Positions 26,142 through 36,150 of a stretch of 40,000 nt of DNA are shown piece after piece. The stretch covers positions 1-40,000 of the forward strand of contig CAUYUJ010000890.1 of NCBI GenBank assembly GCA_963575745.1. Direction: 5' to 3'. A program made the position numbers and the translations under genes. Position 1 is the stretch's first letter, and every line of letters starts with the position of its first letter. The notes below the pieces were generated by a model. It did no database searches. It was not told where the DNA came from and worked only from the letters and a program-made list of their open reading frames with translations. The stretch is from Prorocentrum cordatum. Taxonomy: Eukaryota > Sar > Dinophyceae > Prorocentrales > Prorocentraceae.

Positions 26142-26146
26142 CAAGA
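26142..26146. repeat. Target-site duplication CAAGA, right copy
   Basis: Matches 9846-9850 and directly follows the right LTR. Confidence 0.85.
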
Positions 26147-26645
26147 CGGCCCCAAGAGCGCCCCAAGACGGCCCAAGAGGCCTCCAAGACGCCCAACATG
26201 GCCTCCAAGACGGCCCTGAAGCGCCCCAAGAGGGCCCCAAGACGGCCCAGAGAGGCCCCCAAGACGGCTCCAGACGGCGTCAGACGGACCAGGAACGCCC
26301 TAAGACGGCCAAAGAGACCCCCAGGAAGCCCCCAAAGGCCCCCAAGAGGCCCAAGGAGGCCCCCAAGATGCCTCCAAGAGGCCTCGAAGAGGCCCCCAAG
26401 AAGCCCCCAACAGACCCCAAGGGTGCCCCAAGAGACTCCTAACAACCCTCATCCTCCTACTCTATTTCTTCCTCTTCCTCTTCCTGTTCATAATCATTCT
26501 CTCCCATGTGTTCCCCGAAAGCTTTCCAAACCGACTCGGGGAACTCATGGTCCGATAGCTTGGCCAAGCTCTAGTCCAACTTTCGGCCACATCGGCGTTT
26601 CCAAAAAGGCAGGGGGCGGCGGTGATTCGCCGTAGGCGTCTTCGA
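26147..26645 (+). repeat. CCAAGACGG cassette, copy B, right part
   Basis: Continues the repeat interrupted at 9850: CCAAGACGG-type repeats, a stretch of C/T-rich spacer, the CACGTG-type hairpin (26504-26550) and the same terminal tail GGCGGCGGTGATTCGCCGTA as copy A. Confidence 0.85.
26504..26550. repeat. Inverted repeat of cassette B (equivalent of 9219-9265)
   Basis: Arms CCATGTGTTCCCCGA (26504-26518) and TCGGGGAACTCATGG (26536-26550) pair with one mismatch. Relative to copy A, the fourth base pair has changed from C-G to T-A on both arms. Confidence 0.8.
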
Positions 26646-27048
26646 TACCCATGCAGATACGCATATATATATATATATATACACAAAGAGAGACAGAGAG
26701 AGAGAGAGCTGCTACAAGTATGCAAATATGTACATACACAAATTACATAGACGCATACATACACATGTATACAAAGATTTGCGCATGTACGTGTGCATAC
26801 ATAATCATATGTAGACGCGTATGTCTGCGCAGGCTGATGAAAACATCCACACATGCATAACTACTATGATCAAGTGCGCTCGCTTCGCGCGTTATGAGCT
26901 TCTAGACTAGGCCTCACCATCTTGGGGAGGCTGATTTGTTTGCCCGACGCGCTCGTGGAGCCATCTGGAGCGATCGTATGAAATATAGCATAGAATCAAA
27001 CTGCTTCTGTATTTATGACCATGGTCGTAAGTAGTCTCTCTCTTCTCT

Positions 27049-27085
<37 letters not shown>

Positions 27086-27215
27086 ACTACTATGATTACT
27101 TGGTGTACCCTGCCAATTCCATCTGGACTCTCTTCTCTAGCACCTATAAGTATACACATACATATATAAGTATATATACATATACACATAAATATATAAT
27201 ATATATATACATGTA
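26646..27215. repeat. AT-rich microsatellite spacer
   Basis: (TA)n at 26665-26682 and 27048-27082, a GA tract around 26685-26710, and TACA words elsewhere. Between 26870 and 27000 there is a patch of complex sequence with no gene. Short frames translate to Tyr/Ile repeats. Confidence 0.8.
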
Positions 27216-28280
27216 CAAACACACTTGTCGTTTTTCCGTCGTGGCGCGACCGAGGCGACCCGCTCGCGCGTCAAGCAACCTGGGCTACAACATTGCAAAT
27301 TGTCCCGCATGCAAGAGGAGGGGGACAAAGAAGAGAGCGGGCCACCGAGACAGGAGGGAAACAAGGCGCATTCACGCGGCTGGGCCGCCGGGGGCGCGCG
27401 GGGCGGCCAAGCTGCAGGGCAGCCCGTGACAGGGAGCGCAGGTCGGCATCGCGGCCGCACCCCAGGGAGAAGCGGGCAGCCCCAGCGCGGGGCGGGCCCA
27501 GCGGGAGCGGGGCGCCGCCAAAAGGGTGGGCCAGGACAGGACAGGACAGGACATCCGCATGAGGGGGTCTACGTCAATGTTCCCGCGAAGGTGCAGTGTA
27601 GAGCGTATGCGTAATTCCCCTGCGTGAGGGTTATGCAGCAAGGACTCGACAGCCCTTCGACACCTTATCGAAGGAACTGCCAAGGCCTGCGCGGAGGCGT
27701 GCCCGCTGCCCTCCACACCCCAAGCCCTCACCACCACCCCTCCTCCACCTCAGGCGAGCGTGCGGCCCAGGGCGAGGGGCAGCAGCGCAGGCCGGCTGCG
27801 GCGGATTGGACGCGTGGGCCTTCCCGGCGCGGAGTGGCGGCGGCGAGGCGCGACCCCAGGGCGAGGGGGGGGCGGGGGCGCCAGGCAACGCGGGGCGCCT
27901 GGGGGGGGGCCGAGCGCGCAGCGGCGGCCGAGCGACGTGTGGAGACCGGCGCGTGGAGACCACGCAGGGCAAGGGGCGGAGAGGAGGGCGAAGAGGCAGA
28001 AAGCCAGGTCCAGGGCAAGGTTGACGCTATCCGCGCAGCCCTGTCGTCCGCGAAGACTCCCAGGCCACCAGCCCAGAAGTGGACCATGTCTTGGGCTGTG
28101 CTGCATGGGATGCCCGGGCGCGTCGGCAGCGCCTGCGCCTGGCGCGCCTCAGCTCTTGGGCTATACGGCGGTCCACGGCAGGGTGGCGAGGACCTCCTGG
28201 CAGTCTGGCACTCGGATTGTCGGTTCGCCGTCCAGCGCCCCATGTCTTAAGTCGGGCACGTCCCTCTACAGGAGGAATTT
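27216..28280. other. GC-rich region without a confident gene
   Basis: Open frames of 100-200 codons exist on both strands over the same bases (for example plus 27624-28250 and minus 27728-28243). All are arginine/alanine/proline-rich and none has a recognisable domain. A short GGACA pentamer array sits at 27533-27552. A coding exon cannot be excluded. Confidence 0.4.
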
Positions 28281-29206
28281 TCAAACCAAAAAAAAGTCAG
28301 GGGGAGACTTTTCGACTAGTTTTGATATTTGTTGAATATGTTTTGAACGTTGTTTAGTTGTCCTCCAAAATCTGCCTGTAGGGGGACATGCCCGACCTAA
28401 CCCAAGTCCTTGCTGCCTGGCGGCGTTGACTAGGTCTTCTATTGTGACCCGAGTTCTGTCCAGAAGCCGAGCGGCAGCGGCCTCGCTCTGCTCCGTCACC
28501 TGCCGCCGGGTATGGACCGCACTCCGCGCAGGAGCAGGTCGATGGGATCAGCTCCCTCGGGCATGGCCCTGACTGGCCAGGGTGCGTATCGAAACCAATC
28601 ATATCGTCGGATGTCTGGAGAGGGGGGAGGCAGATGAGGGAGAGGAGGATGGGGCTGGCAGGGGGGAGTCAACGCCTTCCCAGGGCATCCAATCGCATGG
28701 GGCACTGTCCGTGGTTGGCCAGGGGGGCCATCGGAGGGTGCACGGGAGGCTCGTGCGCCGGCGCCGACGCCCAGGGCAGCGTCGGCCCGTTCGCGCCGCG
28801 CGTGTCCGGCGTCGCCTCCAGCCGCCCGCGGGACCAGGCCACGGACCAAGGGCTCGATCGCATACCGTGGTCCAAAGTTCAGTAGCGGCGCCACCCGTTT
28901 GCGAACATCCCGGGTGGCGTCCTGCAGCATGCGGCAGACAGCGTCGCGCCCCTGGCCGTCCCGAGTCGCCGAGCGCGCGCTGTGGCGATGTGCGCGACCG
29001 CGTCGACCACGTACGTAGGCAGGCCCCCTGCCGTCTACATCCTGACTGCCAGCCTGTGCGTCAGCGCATGGGCCAGGTTGGTCGGTGTGCTGGTGAGGTA
29101 CCAGGGGTGCAGGAGCAGGTCTGCTGCCGCCGCTTCCTCCAACGGCCGTCTGGGTGTGAGTGGCTCCAGGTGGGCTGGTTCCATGCTTGCCTTCCCGCGC
29201 TCTCAC
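28281..29206 (-). pseudogene. Unrecognised minus-strand reading frames, fragmented
   Basis: Two minus-strand frames abut. The first (29206 to 28496) ends in a natural-looking segment, DIRRYDWFRYAPWPVRAMPE followed by GADPIDLLLRGVRSIPGGR. The next (28499 to 28281) begins in another frame with SEAAAARLLDRTRVTIEDLV. The change of frame within a few bases suggests a frameshifted relic or an intron. No family is recognised. The segment could be the downstream part of the gene that starts at 30128. Confidence 0.4.
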
Positions 29207-29588
29207 GTCCTCACGTCCTCATCACCCCTGCGCGCGCTTGGATCTGCTACTGCCTCGCTGAGGGCACGTGCGTCGTGAGACACTGGGACCGGAGGGTTCG
29301 TGCGGTCATGAGTGCTTTTGTGCGTACGCCTGTCCGATGCAGGGTGCGGTCCACGTCCACTGGGCCTGCGCCCGTGGGCCTTGCGCCGTCAGCTCCTGCC
29401 GCGTCCCGGCCCCCGGGGGCTGGGGTCCCCCTGGCGTGGGAGCGCTGGGGGAACCGGTGGTGCCCGGGCCAGGCGTGCCTGGTGCGGGCGCGACGGGGAA
29501 GGGGGCGGGACCGACTGGTTCTGGTTTTCGGCGCCTCTCCCTAAGTCCTCGCGCGGCTCCGGGCGCCCCAGCCTGGGCCCGCGCTTGG

Positions 29589-30128
29589 TCACGTGTAGTC
29601 CTGACCCGCGCGACGACGGAGTCCATCGCGAGGTTCGCGCGTCGTCGCCAGAACCTCTCGCCCCTGGTATGTAACATTATGTAGAGGAAGGGGCTGTGCA
29701 CCGTGTAAGGGACACGACCACTGGGCGAAGGGGTTAAGCCTATGCATGGTTTCCCCGATGTCTAATTCCCGCATGATCTGGTCATAGTGGTCCCGGTCCA
29801 GGTGAAGCGGTTGACCGTGCTGAATGTGCTGAACGACCCAGCAGACCAAGGCCATTAGTCATGCGTACCTCGCTGGGGGACGTCCCTGGTGTTCACTGTC
29901 CATTTCGACTGTGACCATGGCTTCCATCCACCGTGCCAGGTCGTGCTGCCTGTGCAGGGGCAATACTGCCCCAAAGCTGCCCAGTAGGAGCTGAACTGCC
30001 GCCAGTACGTCCTGTTGGGCCAGCACCGGCGCCGGCGGAGCTGGGTCGTCGGTTGCCAGGCGCATGATTAGCTGGTGAATGGTCGGATGCCTAACAGGTC
30101 TCGTGGGCCCTGGCACGGGCTGCAGCAT
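29589..30128 (-). CDS. Unrecognised protein, frame interrupted by UGA-CUA
   Basis: ATG at 30128 begins an 89-codon frame ending at TGA (29859-29861). The next codons are CTA ATG and the same frame runs another 89 codons to 29589. The first part contains LAAVQLLLGSFGAVLPLHRQ and the second HYDQIMRELDIGETMHRLNP, both of ordinary globular composition, with no recognised domain. UGA-CUA is the best known stop-readthrough context. Near 29700 a second minus-strand frame (29701 to 29306) overlaps and also looks plausible at its start, so a frameshift or exon junction may follow. It is divergent from the small gene at 30269. A relic of a mobile element is the main alternative. Confidence 0.45.
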
Positions 30129-30189
30129 CTTATAAGATACCTAGACGGATATCTACAGGGTCTCTATACACACATACACACACACTCTC

Positions 30190-30231
30190 TCAATTTTTTC
30201 TACTCCCCTCTGCTCCCTGCTCTCTGAACAG
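30190..30231 (+). promoter_or_regulatory. Candidate trans-splice acceptor
   Basis: A pyrimidine-rich run (CAATTTTTTCTACTCCCCTC onward) ends in GAACAG, with the AG at 30230-30231, 38 nt before the ATG at 30269. This layout fits the acceptor used for spliced-leader addition in dinoflagellates. Inference only. Confidence 0.35.
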
Positions 30232-30268
30232 TACTCTCTGCTCTCTACCTTCGACTCTCCCGTTCACC

Positions 30269-30532
30269 ATGGTCGCAAAGACACGGGCATGTGGCCGCAA
30301 CCCAAAACTCGAGAACCCGGGCCAGGAAACACTGACCCGGAACCGGGAGCCGGGCCGCCCACCGAAACAGACCCAGAAGCCGGCACCGGGACCACAAAAG
30401 CCTGGCCGCCGATCGAAATCGGCCCAGAACCCAGAACCAGGAGCCCGGGAACCTGACCGCCCACTAAAATCGGGCCGCAACTCTCGCCTCCTCTGTCAGA
30501 TTCCGCCAGAACACCTTCAGTGCAAACACTGA
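30269..30532 (+). CDS. Small basic repeat protein, AT-hook-like (unrecognised)
   Basis: Eighty-seven codons from ATG in the context CACCATGG. The product is rich in Arg, Lys, Pro and Gly and repeats a unit of roughly 20 residues: PGRPPKQTQKPAPG, PGRRSKSAQNPEPG, PDRPLKSGRN. The G-R-P core resembles an AT-hook, which binds the minor groove of AT-rich DNA, but no copy is a perfect match. A pyrimidine tract and AG upstream could be a spliced-leader acceptor. The repeated DNA could equally be non-coding. No family is recognised. Confidence 0.35.
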   Translation: MVAKTRACGRNPKLENPGQETLTRNREPGRPPKQTQKPAPGPQKPGRRSKSAQNPEPGAREPDRPLKSGRNSRLLCQIPPEHLQCKH

Positions 30533-30539
30533 CTGGGGC

Positions 30540-31385
30540 CCAACGGATCACGAGCTTCAGCAAATGACCTGCCTAACCGCATGTGCTTTACGCATCCGTC
30601 TGACAACACAGTGCGTAAGGTAATAAAGCCTTGAACGCAGGCGGTGGCATAAGGATGAGGAGCGTGAATAGGGAAGCAAGACATGAAATCAACTTCCGGA
30701 TATCCGATCGGTCTCCGGCGCCGGGGAATGATAGGGATAAACGGGTCTGGCACAAGCCTGGGAGATCCAAGCTGACCTTCGAATATGTGAGTATGTGTCG
30801 CCTTGTGGTCTTCGATCATTGGAAGATGAAGACAGATGATGGCGAGAGTCCCTCGAATGGTTTGGCGTCCGCTGGCCTCCGCTGGCCTTCCTTTTTGTTC
30901 AACGCACTGCCCCCTTTGCGTGTCGCTGAAGGCCGAGCGTTGGGTCTGCAAAGTGCCCACTGCGCGAAGCGGCGCTACTCAACAAGGGTTTCGAAATTGA
31001 GTCGTGGAACGCAATCAGGCCTGGCATCCAATCGAAAACATACGAGTATGGATCTAAAGACGCCAACTCCATCCTCACGCTAGCCTTCGCGCGACCTTCC
31101 GCCGAAGAAGAGAAATGCCAGCCTCTCGATCCCTCGAGAGCGAGGCCCTTTCTGGATCCGCACCAGGTGGTCACGGCGGAAGAGCGGCCGCCATCCGATG
31201 AAAGCACGCTCGACATCCGCTCACAGACCCCTCCCCCAGAGCCCATCCTGGCCAGTTGTTCGGGCTGCGGCGAGCTGGGGATAAGAGATCCTCCAGAAAA
31301 GCAAAAAACAAAAACTATGCAAAACGACGACGGCGACGGCGCCCCGCCTAGCCTCGCACCCCTCCCTAGGAGAAGCTTTCGGCTT
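30540..31385. other. Region with overlapping frames on both strands, no confident gene
   Basis: Minus-strand frames at 30517-30960 and 30899-31246 and a plus-strand frame at 30631-31083 overlap. The minus frame near 31000 contains RMELASLDPYSYVFDWMPGL, which looks protein-like, and may be a remnant of a repeated gene. No domain is recognised. Confidence 0.35.
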
Positions 31386-31389
31386 CAGA

Positions 31390-31459
31390 GCGTCAGCGTC
31401 GTCGTCATCGTCGCCGTCGTCGTCGTCGCCGTCGTCTTCGTCGTCGCCGTCGCCGCCGC

Positions 31460-31490
<31 letters not shown>

Positions 31491-31495
31491 TCGGC
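31390..31495. repeat. GTC/GCC trinucleotide microsatellite
   Basis: (GTCGTCGCC)-type repeat. The plus frame translates to Val/Ala and the minus frame to poly-Asp with Gly. It lies just upstream of the LINE-like relic. Confidence 0.9.
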
Positions 31496-31499
31496 CCGA

Positions 31500-32005
31500 G
31501 CGCCTGGGGGCAGACAGGCTGCCGCAGCCTCCCCTCGGGCTGGGACCATCGCGCCTCCTGCGCAGGAGGCGCTGCCATCGGCGCGAGTGCCGCGAGCGGG
31601 CCGTCGCTCGCGCCACCCTGCGCTCCTGGCGAGGGACGCCGACCGCGAGCCCGAGGCGGCGCCTGGAGCAGGCGCCCGCGAGCCTGGAGGAGCACCGCGG
31701 CGCGGCTGCGCCGGGGCCCGGGATGGGCGGGGCACCTACTCGGTCCGTAGTGCGTGCGGCGACTGGACGGGGGGCGACCCCCCTGCAGCAGGGCAGGGGC
31801 CGGTGCTGCGAGGCCTGCGTCGGGGCGCCGCCGCTCGGGTCCGTGGGCCACCGGCGCCAGCCGGCGTGGCCGCAGCACCTAGGGCCGCGGGAAGGCGGCT
31901 GGGCCATCGCCTGGGCCGCCGCTGCAGGAGGTGCGGTCGGCGCTGGAGGCGGCCGTGGCGCGGGCGCCAGCCGGAGGCGCTCGAGGCGCTGCAGCGCTGC
32001 GCGGC
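31500..32005. other. GC-rich stretch upstream of the LINE-like relic, no assigned gene
   Basis: Both strands are open in several frames with Ala/Arg/Pro/Gly-rich translations and no motif. It may be the 5' part of the coiled-coil frame that becomes recognisable after 32010. Confidence 0.35.
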
Positions 32006-32009
32006 GCCC

Positions 32010-32589
32010 ACGCAGGCGGCGGCCAAGATGCAGGAGCCTGCCGACACGCTCGCGAAGCTCAGGGTGGCTAGGGCCAGGGCAGGCCGCCAAGGTCGCCTTG
32101 CAAAAGGTCAATGCAGAGTGCCTGGCGGAGCCCATGGGTACGGAGGGAGCCGGAGACGGTGGTGGGATCGACCGCTTCCTCTGCTTCGAGATCCCAGGGG
32201 ACCTGCAGGAGGAGCTGGGCGAGGACGACGAGAGCGCGGCTGCCGAGCGCCAGAAGTTCTAGGATCAGCTGGAGAAGTACCTGGAGGAGGGCAAGGGCAT
32301 GCTGGAGGCCGCGAAGAAGCGGCGTGCAGGGGCCGAGCGGATCTGCGCCGAGTTGTACGCAGAGGCCGAGAGCAAAGCGGCGCAGCTCAAGCAGGTGATC
32401 AACGAGGCGCGGGCCAGGGCCAGGAGCGCTTCGAAGAAGAGCAGGGTCGTGGGCGAGGGCGGCGGGGTCGCAACCGCTGAGGAGGGAAGGCATGCAGCAG
32501 CAGGCAGTGCCAGCAGCAGAGCGAGCGCAGCAGGCCGCCCGCCGCAAGCGCCAAGCCCAAGGCCAGAGGAAAGGGCAAGGCCGTGAGTG
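32010..32589 (+). pseudogene. Broken coiled-coil reading frame (possible LINE ORF1 relic)
   Basis: One plus-strand frame reads KVALQKVNAECLAEPMG, then IDRFLCFEIPGDLQEELGED, is stopped by TAG at 32260-32262, and continues unchanged with DQLEKYLEEGKGMLEAAKKR and ICAELYAEAESKAAQLKQVI. The heptad pattern carries on across the stop, so the TAG most likely arose by mutation. The position 5' of endonuclease and reverse transcriptase relics suggests a LINE ORF1, but no nucleic-acid-binding motif proves this. Confidence 0.5.
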
Positions 32590-33250
32590 TTGGCGCTGCT
32601 CGGAGCCGAGGCAGCGGGAAGGAACAAACGTACTGCGGGTAGCGCTGTTCGACGTGACCGTGGGGGCAGAGTACGAGGACGGGAAGACGGAGGACACGCT
32701 GCTGGAGGAGGGGAGTCTGCCGGGTGAGTCCGAAGGGTTTGGGGATCCAAGAGGCTACCAGACCGCGGTCTTCTGGCAGGGCACTAAGATGGACGAGGGC
32801 TGGCTGGGGCTAGGCTTTCAGGTACGGCTGCGTTGCCATGGCCGAACCTTCGACGGAGCGAAGTTCGACGAGAAATACACGGACATCGAGTACGGCAGGG
32901 GGAAGAGAGACGAGGAGGAGGGGGGAAGGGCCGCCAGTGCGGTGCAACACCGTGAGCACGGCTGGACGCAGCCTGGGCCCCATGGGCACCTAGGAGCGGC
33001 GAGGGCGTGCTGGACGGACGCCTTCGAGGAGGCCGACTGGTACATCAAGAAAGCCGAGGAGGAGGCTGAGGAAAGGGGGAGGGGGGGAAGGGCCGCCAGT
33101 GCGGCGCCCCCCCCACCCAAGGAACCAGTAGGGTGCATCCTGGGCCCAATGTGCACCATGGAGCGGCGAGCGTGTGCTGGACGGGCGCATTCGAAGAGGC
33201 CGACTGATACATCAAGATCGCCGAGGGGAAGGACGAGGCAGCCAGGGTGA
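32590..33250 (+). pseudogene. Continuation of the LINE-like relic with a 162-bp duplication
   Basis: A plus frame contains NVLRVALFDVTVGAEYEDGK and YQTAVFWQGTKMDEGWLGLG, of natural composition but no recognised family. From about 32921 a 162-bp unit (GGAAGGGCCGCCAGTGCGG start) is repeated at 33083. In the first copy the encoded segment is EEADWYIKKAE; in the second the Trp codon is replaced by TGA. The second copy therefore cannot be read through. Confidence 0.45.
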
Positions 33251-33960
33251 GGAGGCGTGAGGAGGCAGAGGCTGGAGAGGGGAGGGCTGGGCCATGAGGG
33301 ACCGCCCACCCCGCCTCAGCCGAGGCCGCCAGTGATGAGTGGCCCTGTGGGCCAGCTGCTGGCGAGGCTGTGCCAGATGGGCCAGCCACTGACGGGGCTG
33401 AGCCAAGTGGACCAGCCGCTGTGCCAGGTCGGCCAGCTGCGGAGCCTAGGCGAGAGTGGCAGGGGGGGGGCATCGCCAGAGCCAGCCCGTCAGAGGTGCA
33501 GAGGCGCAGGAGGAGGAGCACTGGCGGAGGCCCCAAGGCGAGGGGGGCCCCAGAAGCGGCCGCGACAGCATAGAGACAGCAAGGCGGTGGGCATGGTCAG
33601 GCGGGTCTAACTGCGCTCCCAAGCCCCCCGCAAGGGCGGGGGGCAAAGTAGAGACAGCCTGGAGGTGTCCATGGTCTGGTGGGTCTGGCGTTGCAGTTGG
33701 CTCGGGGGCTAATCCAAAAGGAGGGCCCGCCAGCAGGGGGGCAGCCTGCTGCTGCTGCCAAAAACCTAAAATGGAAGGCCGCGTGTGCGTACCTTTCATC
33801 ACCTGACGGGCCGACCTGCTGCGAAACGCCTGTCCCGTGCGAGTGCGCCCAAAACTCGGGCGGGAGCGTGTCCGCACTTTGGTTTTGCGGACAATCTCCC
33901 GCGCAGGCCCTGGCGTCGTTTGCCAGGGGCCGCAACGGGGGGAGCGGCTCAGGGAGACTG
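33251..33960. other. GC-rich linker within the LINE-like relic
   Basis: Contains short tandem similarities (GGCCAGCYGCTG words near 33350-33450). Open frames on both strands have repetitive Gly/Pro/Ala-rich translations. No domain is recognised. Confidence 0.35.
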
Positions 33961-33961
33961 G

Positions 33962-34760
33962 TCCCCACGAGCGAAGCAAAGGGCGAGGTCACGATCTGGA
34001 CGGCGAACACCAACAGGTAGAACTCGGCGGTGCGCTTGCTAGAAGAGGCTGAAGGCAAGGTTTACGCGCTGCCCGAGAACGTGCTGCTGCAGGTGCACCG
34101 CGGCAAGATGGCGAAGGCGTTGGACCAGGCCCGCACGTGCATGTGGGCTAGCAGGCGGGCATGGAAGGCACGCCTAGGCCAGGCTGGAGCTACTGGCGAA
34201 CGAGCGGGGGAGTCGAGTGGAGGCTCTGCAGTGCTGGCAACGAAAACCAGAGGAAGCAGGAAGGCAGAGGAGATAGAGGGGCGCTGAAAGCACAGGTGGG
34301 CGGCGGCAGGTGAAGGTGCTGATAGCGGCGGTCTACCTGGAGCACAGCGTAGGGTTGGAGGGCAATCGCGAGCCGCTGGAAGCCATAGGCGACCAGGTGC
34401 GAAGGAGGAGGATCCCATGGTGCCTATGAGGTGACTGGAACATGGACACGCGCTTCCTCGGCGAGAAGGCCCCGCGACTAGGAGGCACGTTCGTCACAAG
34501 CGGTGCAGCGGCCATGCAACCAGAGGAGTTCGACTACTTCGTTGCGGCCAGCGAGCTGGCAGCGCCGGTGAAGGAGATGAAGGTGGTCGAACCCACACCT
34601 CCCAGCGGGGCTCACGCTGAAAGGCGTGGGCAGGAAGGCGCAGGCGCAGCTCTTCAGCGAGACATGGAAGGTGGACCCGGAGATGCCCCCGCCAGGGAGG
34701 AGGCCGCCTGAGGAGAAGGTGGACTGGGCGGAGGCGTCAGACGCGGAGGAGGCACGCCCT
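33962..34760 (+). pseudogene. LINE apurinic-type (EEP) endonuclease relic
   Basis: The plus strand preserves the order of motifs of a dinoflagellate-type LINE endonuclease: EVTIWTANTN, a TAG (34018-34020), NSAVRLLEEAEGKVYALPEN, SSGGSAVLATKTRG, a frame change between 34287 and 34310, VLIAAVYLEHSVGL, then GDWNMDTRFLGE with TGA (34427-34429) directly before it, and EFDYFVAASELAAPV. GDWN is the characteristic box of this nuclease family. Two in-frame stops and one frameshift make it non-functional. The next frame holds QAQLFSETWKVDPEMPPPG, the usual linker towards the reverse transcriptase. Confidence 0.65.
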
Positions 34761-35470
34761 GAGTGGTTCACCGAGGTCGAGGACTACCTGCACGAGCTCC
34801 ACGAGCTGGCCCCAGCCAGGGTCCGCCGTGCTAGGGGGCCGAGCTTGCACATGGTGGACCTTGGGGCGCAGTGGCAGCGAGGCTTGAGGAAGAGGTCGAG
34901 CGCAGCAACCAACTGCTGGGCGGGCAGGACGGCGGCGCCACTAGAGGCTGAGGAGCGTAGAAGGCACGCCTTGCGCGCAAGGACGCCGAGCGACGGCCCA
35001 GGCGAAGGAGGAGCTCAGGAGGGAGGCGACCGCAGCCAGCGGGCTAGGTCATCGGCAGCACCTGCGGGGGCACCAAGGAGGAGCGGCTCGGCGCAGTCGA
35101 GGCGGCGCAGGAGCAGCTGAGGGGGACGCGCGGGAGGCCAACACCCACTGGAGAGCCTGGGCGAAGAAGGCCACGGAGGAGACAGGAGGCTTCCTGAAGC
35201 AGGGAGCGGCAGGGGCGTCAGGAGACGACGACGACCCAGAGGTCGAAGGCGTCCCGCAGGCAGGGGCCGCGGCACTGGAGGTGGTGCTGCTATGGGCGAG
35301 GAGGCGAGGAGGCAGGAGAAGCACCCCAAGGACTGGGGCAGAGGCCAACCTCTGCAGCCCATCAAGAGGCGGCAGGTCAGCGAGGTGCTGAGAAGGTACC
35401 CACAAAGGGCACGGGGCTAGGCTGGGACAAGCTTCACCCACGCCTGCTGCCCCGGCTGCCCAACGGCTAC
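34761..35470 (+). pseudogene. LINE linker between endonuclease and reverse transcriptase, decayed
   Basis: Begins with PEWFTEVEDYLHELHELAPA in the frame 34626-35120 and then becomes Ala/Gly/Arg-rich across several frames. No catalytic motif is present. Position alone assigns it to the LINE relic. Confidence 0.4.
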
Positions 35471-35471
35471 A

Positions 35472-36150
35472 TTGACAGGCAGGCGGAGATCCTCAACATG
35501 TGGCAAGAGAAGGAGGCGGAGGAGGAGGGAGGACGAGGAGGAGGCCAGGCCGCTACCGCTGTGGAGTATGGAGACGATGTTCTCGGCCAAACCCGACGGA
35601 AGACTGAGGCCCATCCACCTCATGGCCTTCGCGATGAGGATCCGGAGCAGGATACGACAGCCGATCGTGGCGCGCTGGGAGGCAGAGCTGCAGGACCAGG
35701 AGCACTTCTGGGGCTCGGCAAGCTCACCGTTCGACATGGCGGCGACGACCTCGAACCTGGTGGCCTGCCACGCGAGGAAGGCTGGCTTCGCGCACGGCCC
35801 AGGTCTGATGGACTTGGCGAACTTCTTCGAACACGTCTCCCACAGGTCGCTCAGGAGGGAGGGCCAGGAGGTAGGCTTTCCAGAAGAGCTGCTGCGGCTC
35901 CTGTACATCAGCTACGGGATGCCGAGGAGGGCCAAGAGTGGAGCGACGCGGTGAGTAAGGAGCTGGAAGTGAATGGCACGCTGGCGGCGGGGTGTGCATG
36001 TGCGACGGGCCTGGCTAAGACCATGATGCACAAGACGCTCTGGTGGACGTGGTGGACAACCTTCTGGTGCAGGCGGTGGGGAGGGCGAAGGAGGTCAGGT
36101 CTCAACTCCCAGCGGTCATGATCAGGCTGGTGGAGCTGCTGGGGCCAAGG
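35472..36150 (+). pseudogene. LINE reverse transcriptase relic
   Basis: KPDGRLRPIHLMAFAMRIRS matches the finger motif of LINE reverse transcriptases, and GLMDLANFFEHVSHRSLRRE is motif A with its catalytic Asp. The frame then shifts. GTLAAGCACATGLAKTMMHK is the next conserved block, and motif C reads LVDVVDNLLVQ at about 36040-36075 in yet another frame, so the usual D-D pair is D-N (36055-36060). Frameshifts plus loss of the second aspartate show that the enzyme is dead. Confidence 0.65.

Noticed and set aside
27216-28280. Overlapping frames of 100-200 codons on both strands
   Set aside because: All are low-complexity Arg/Ala/Pro translations. Nothing favours one strand.
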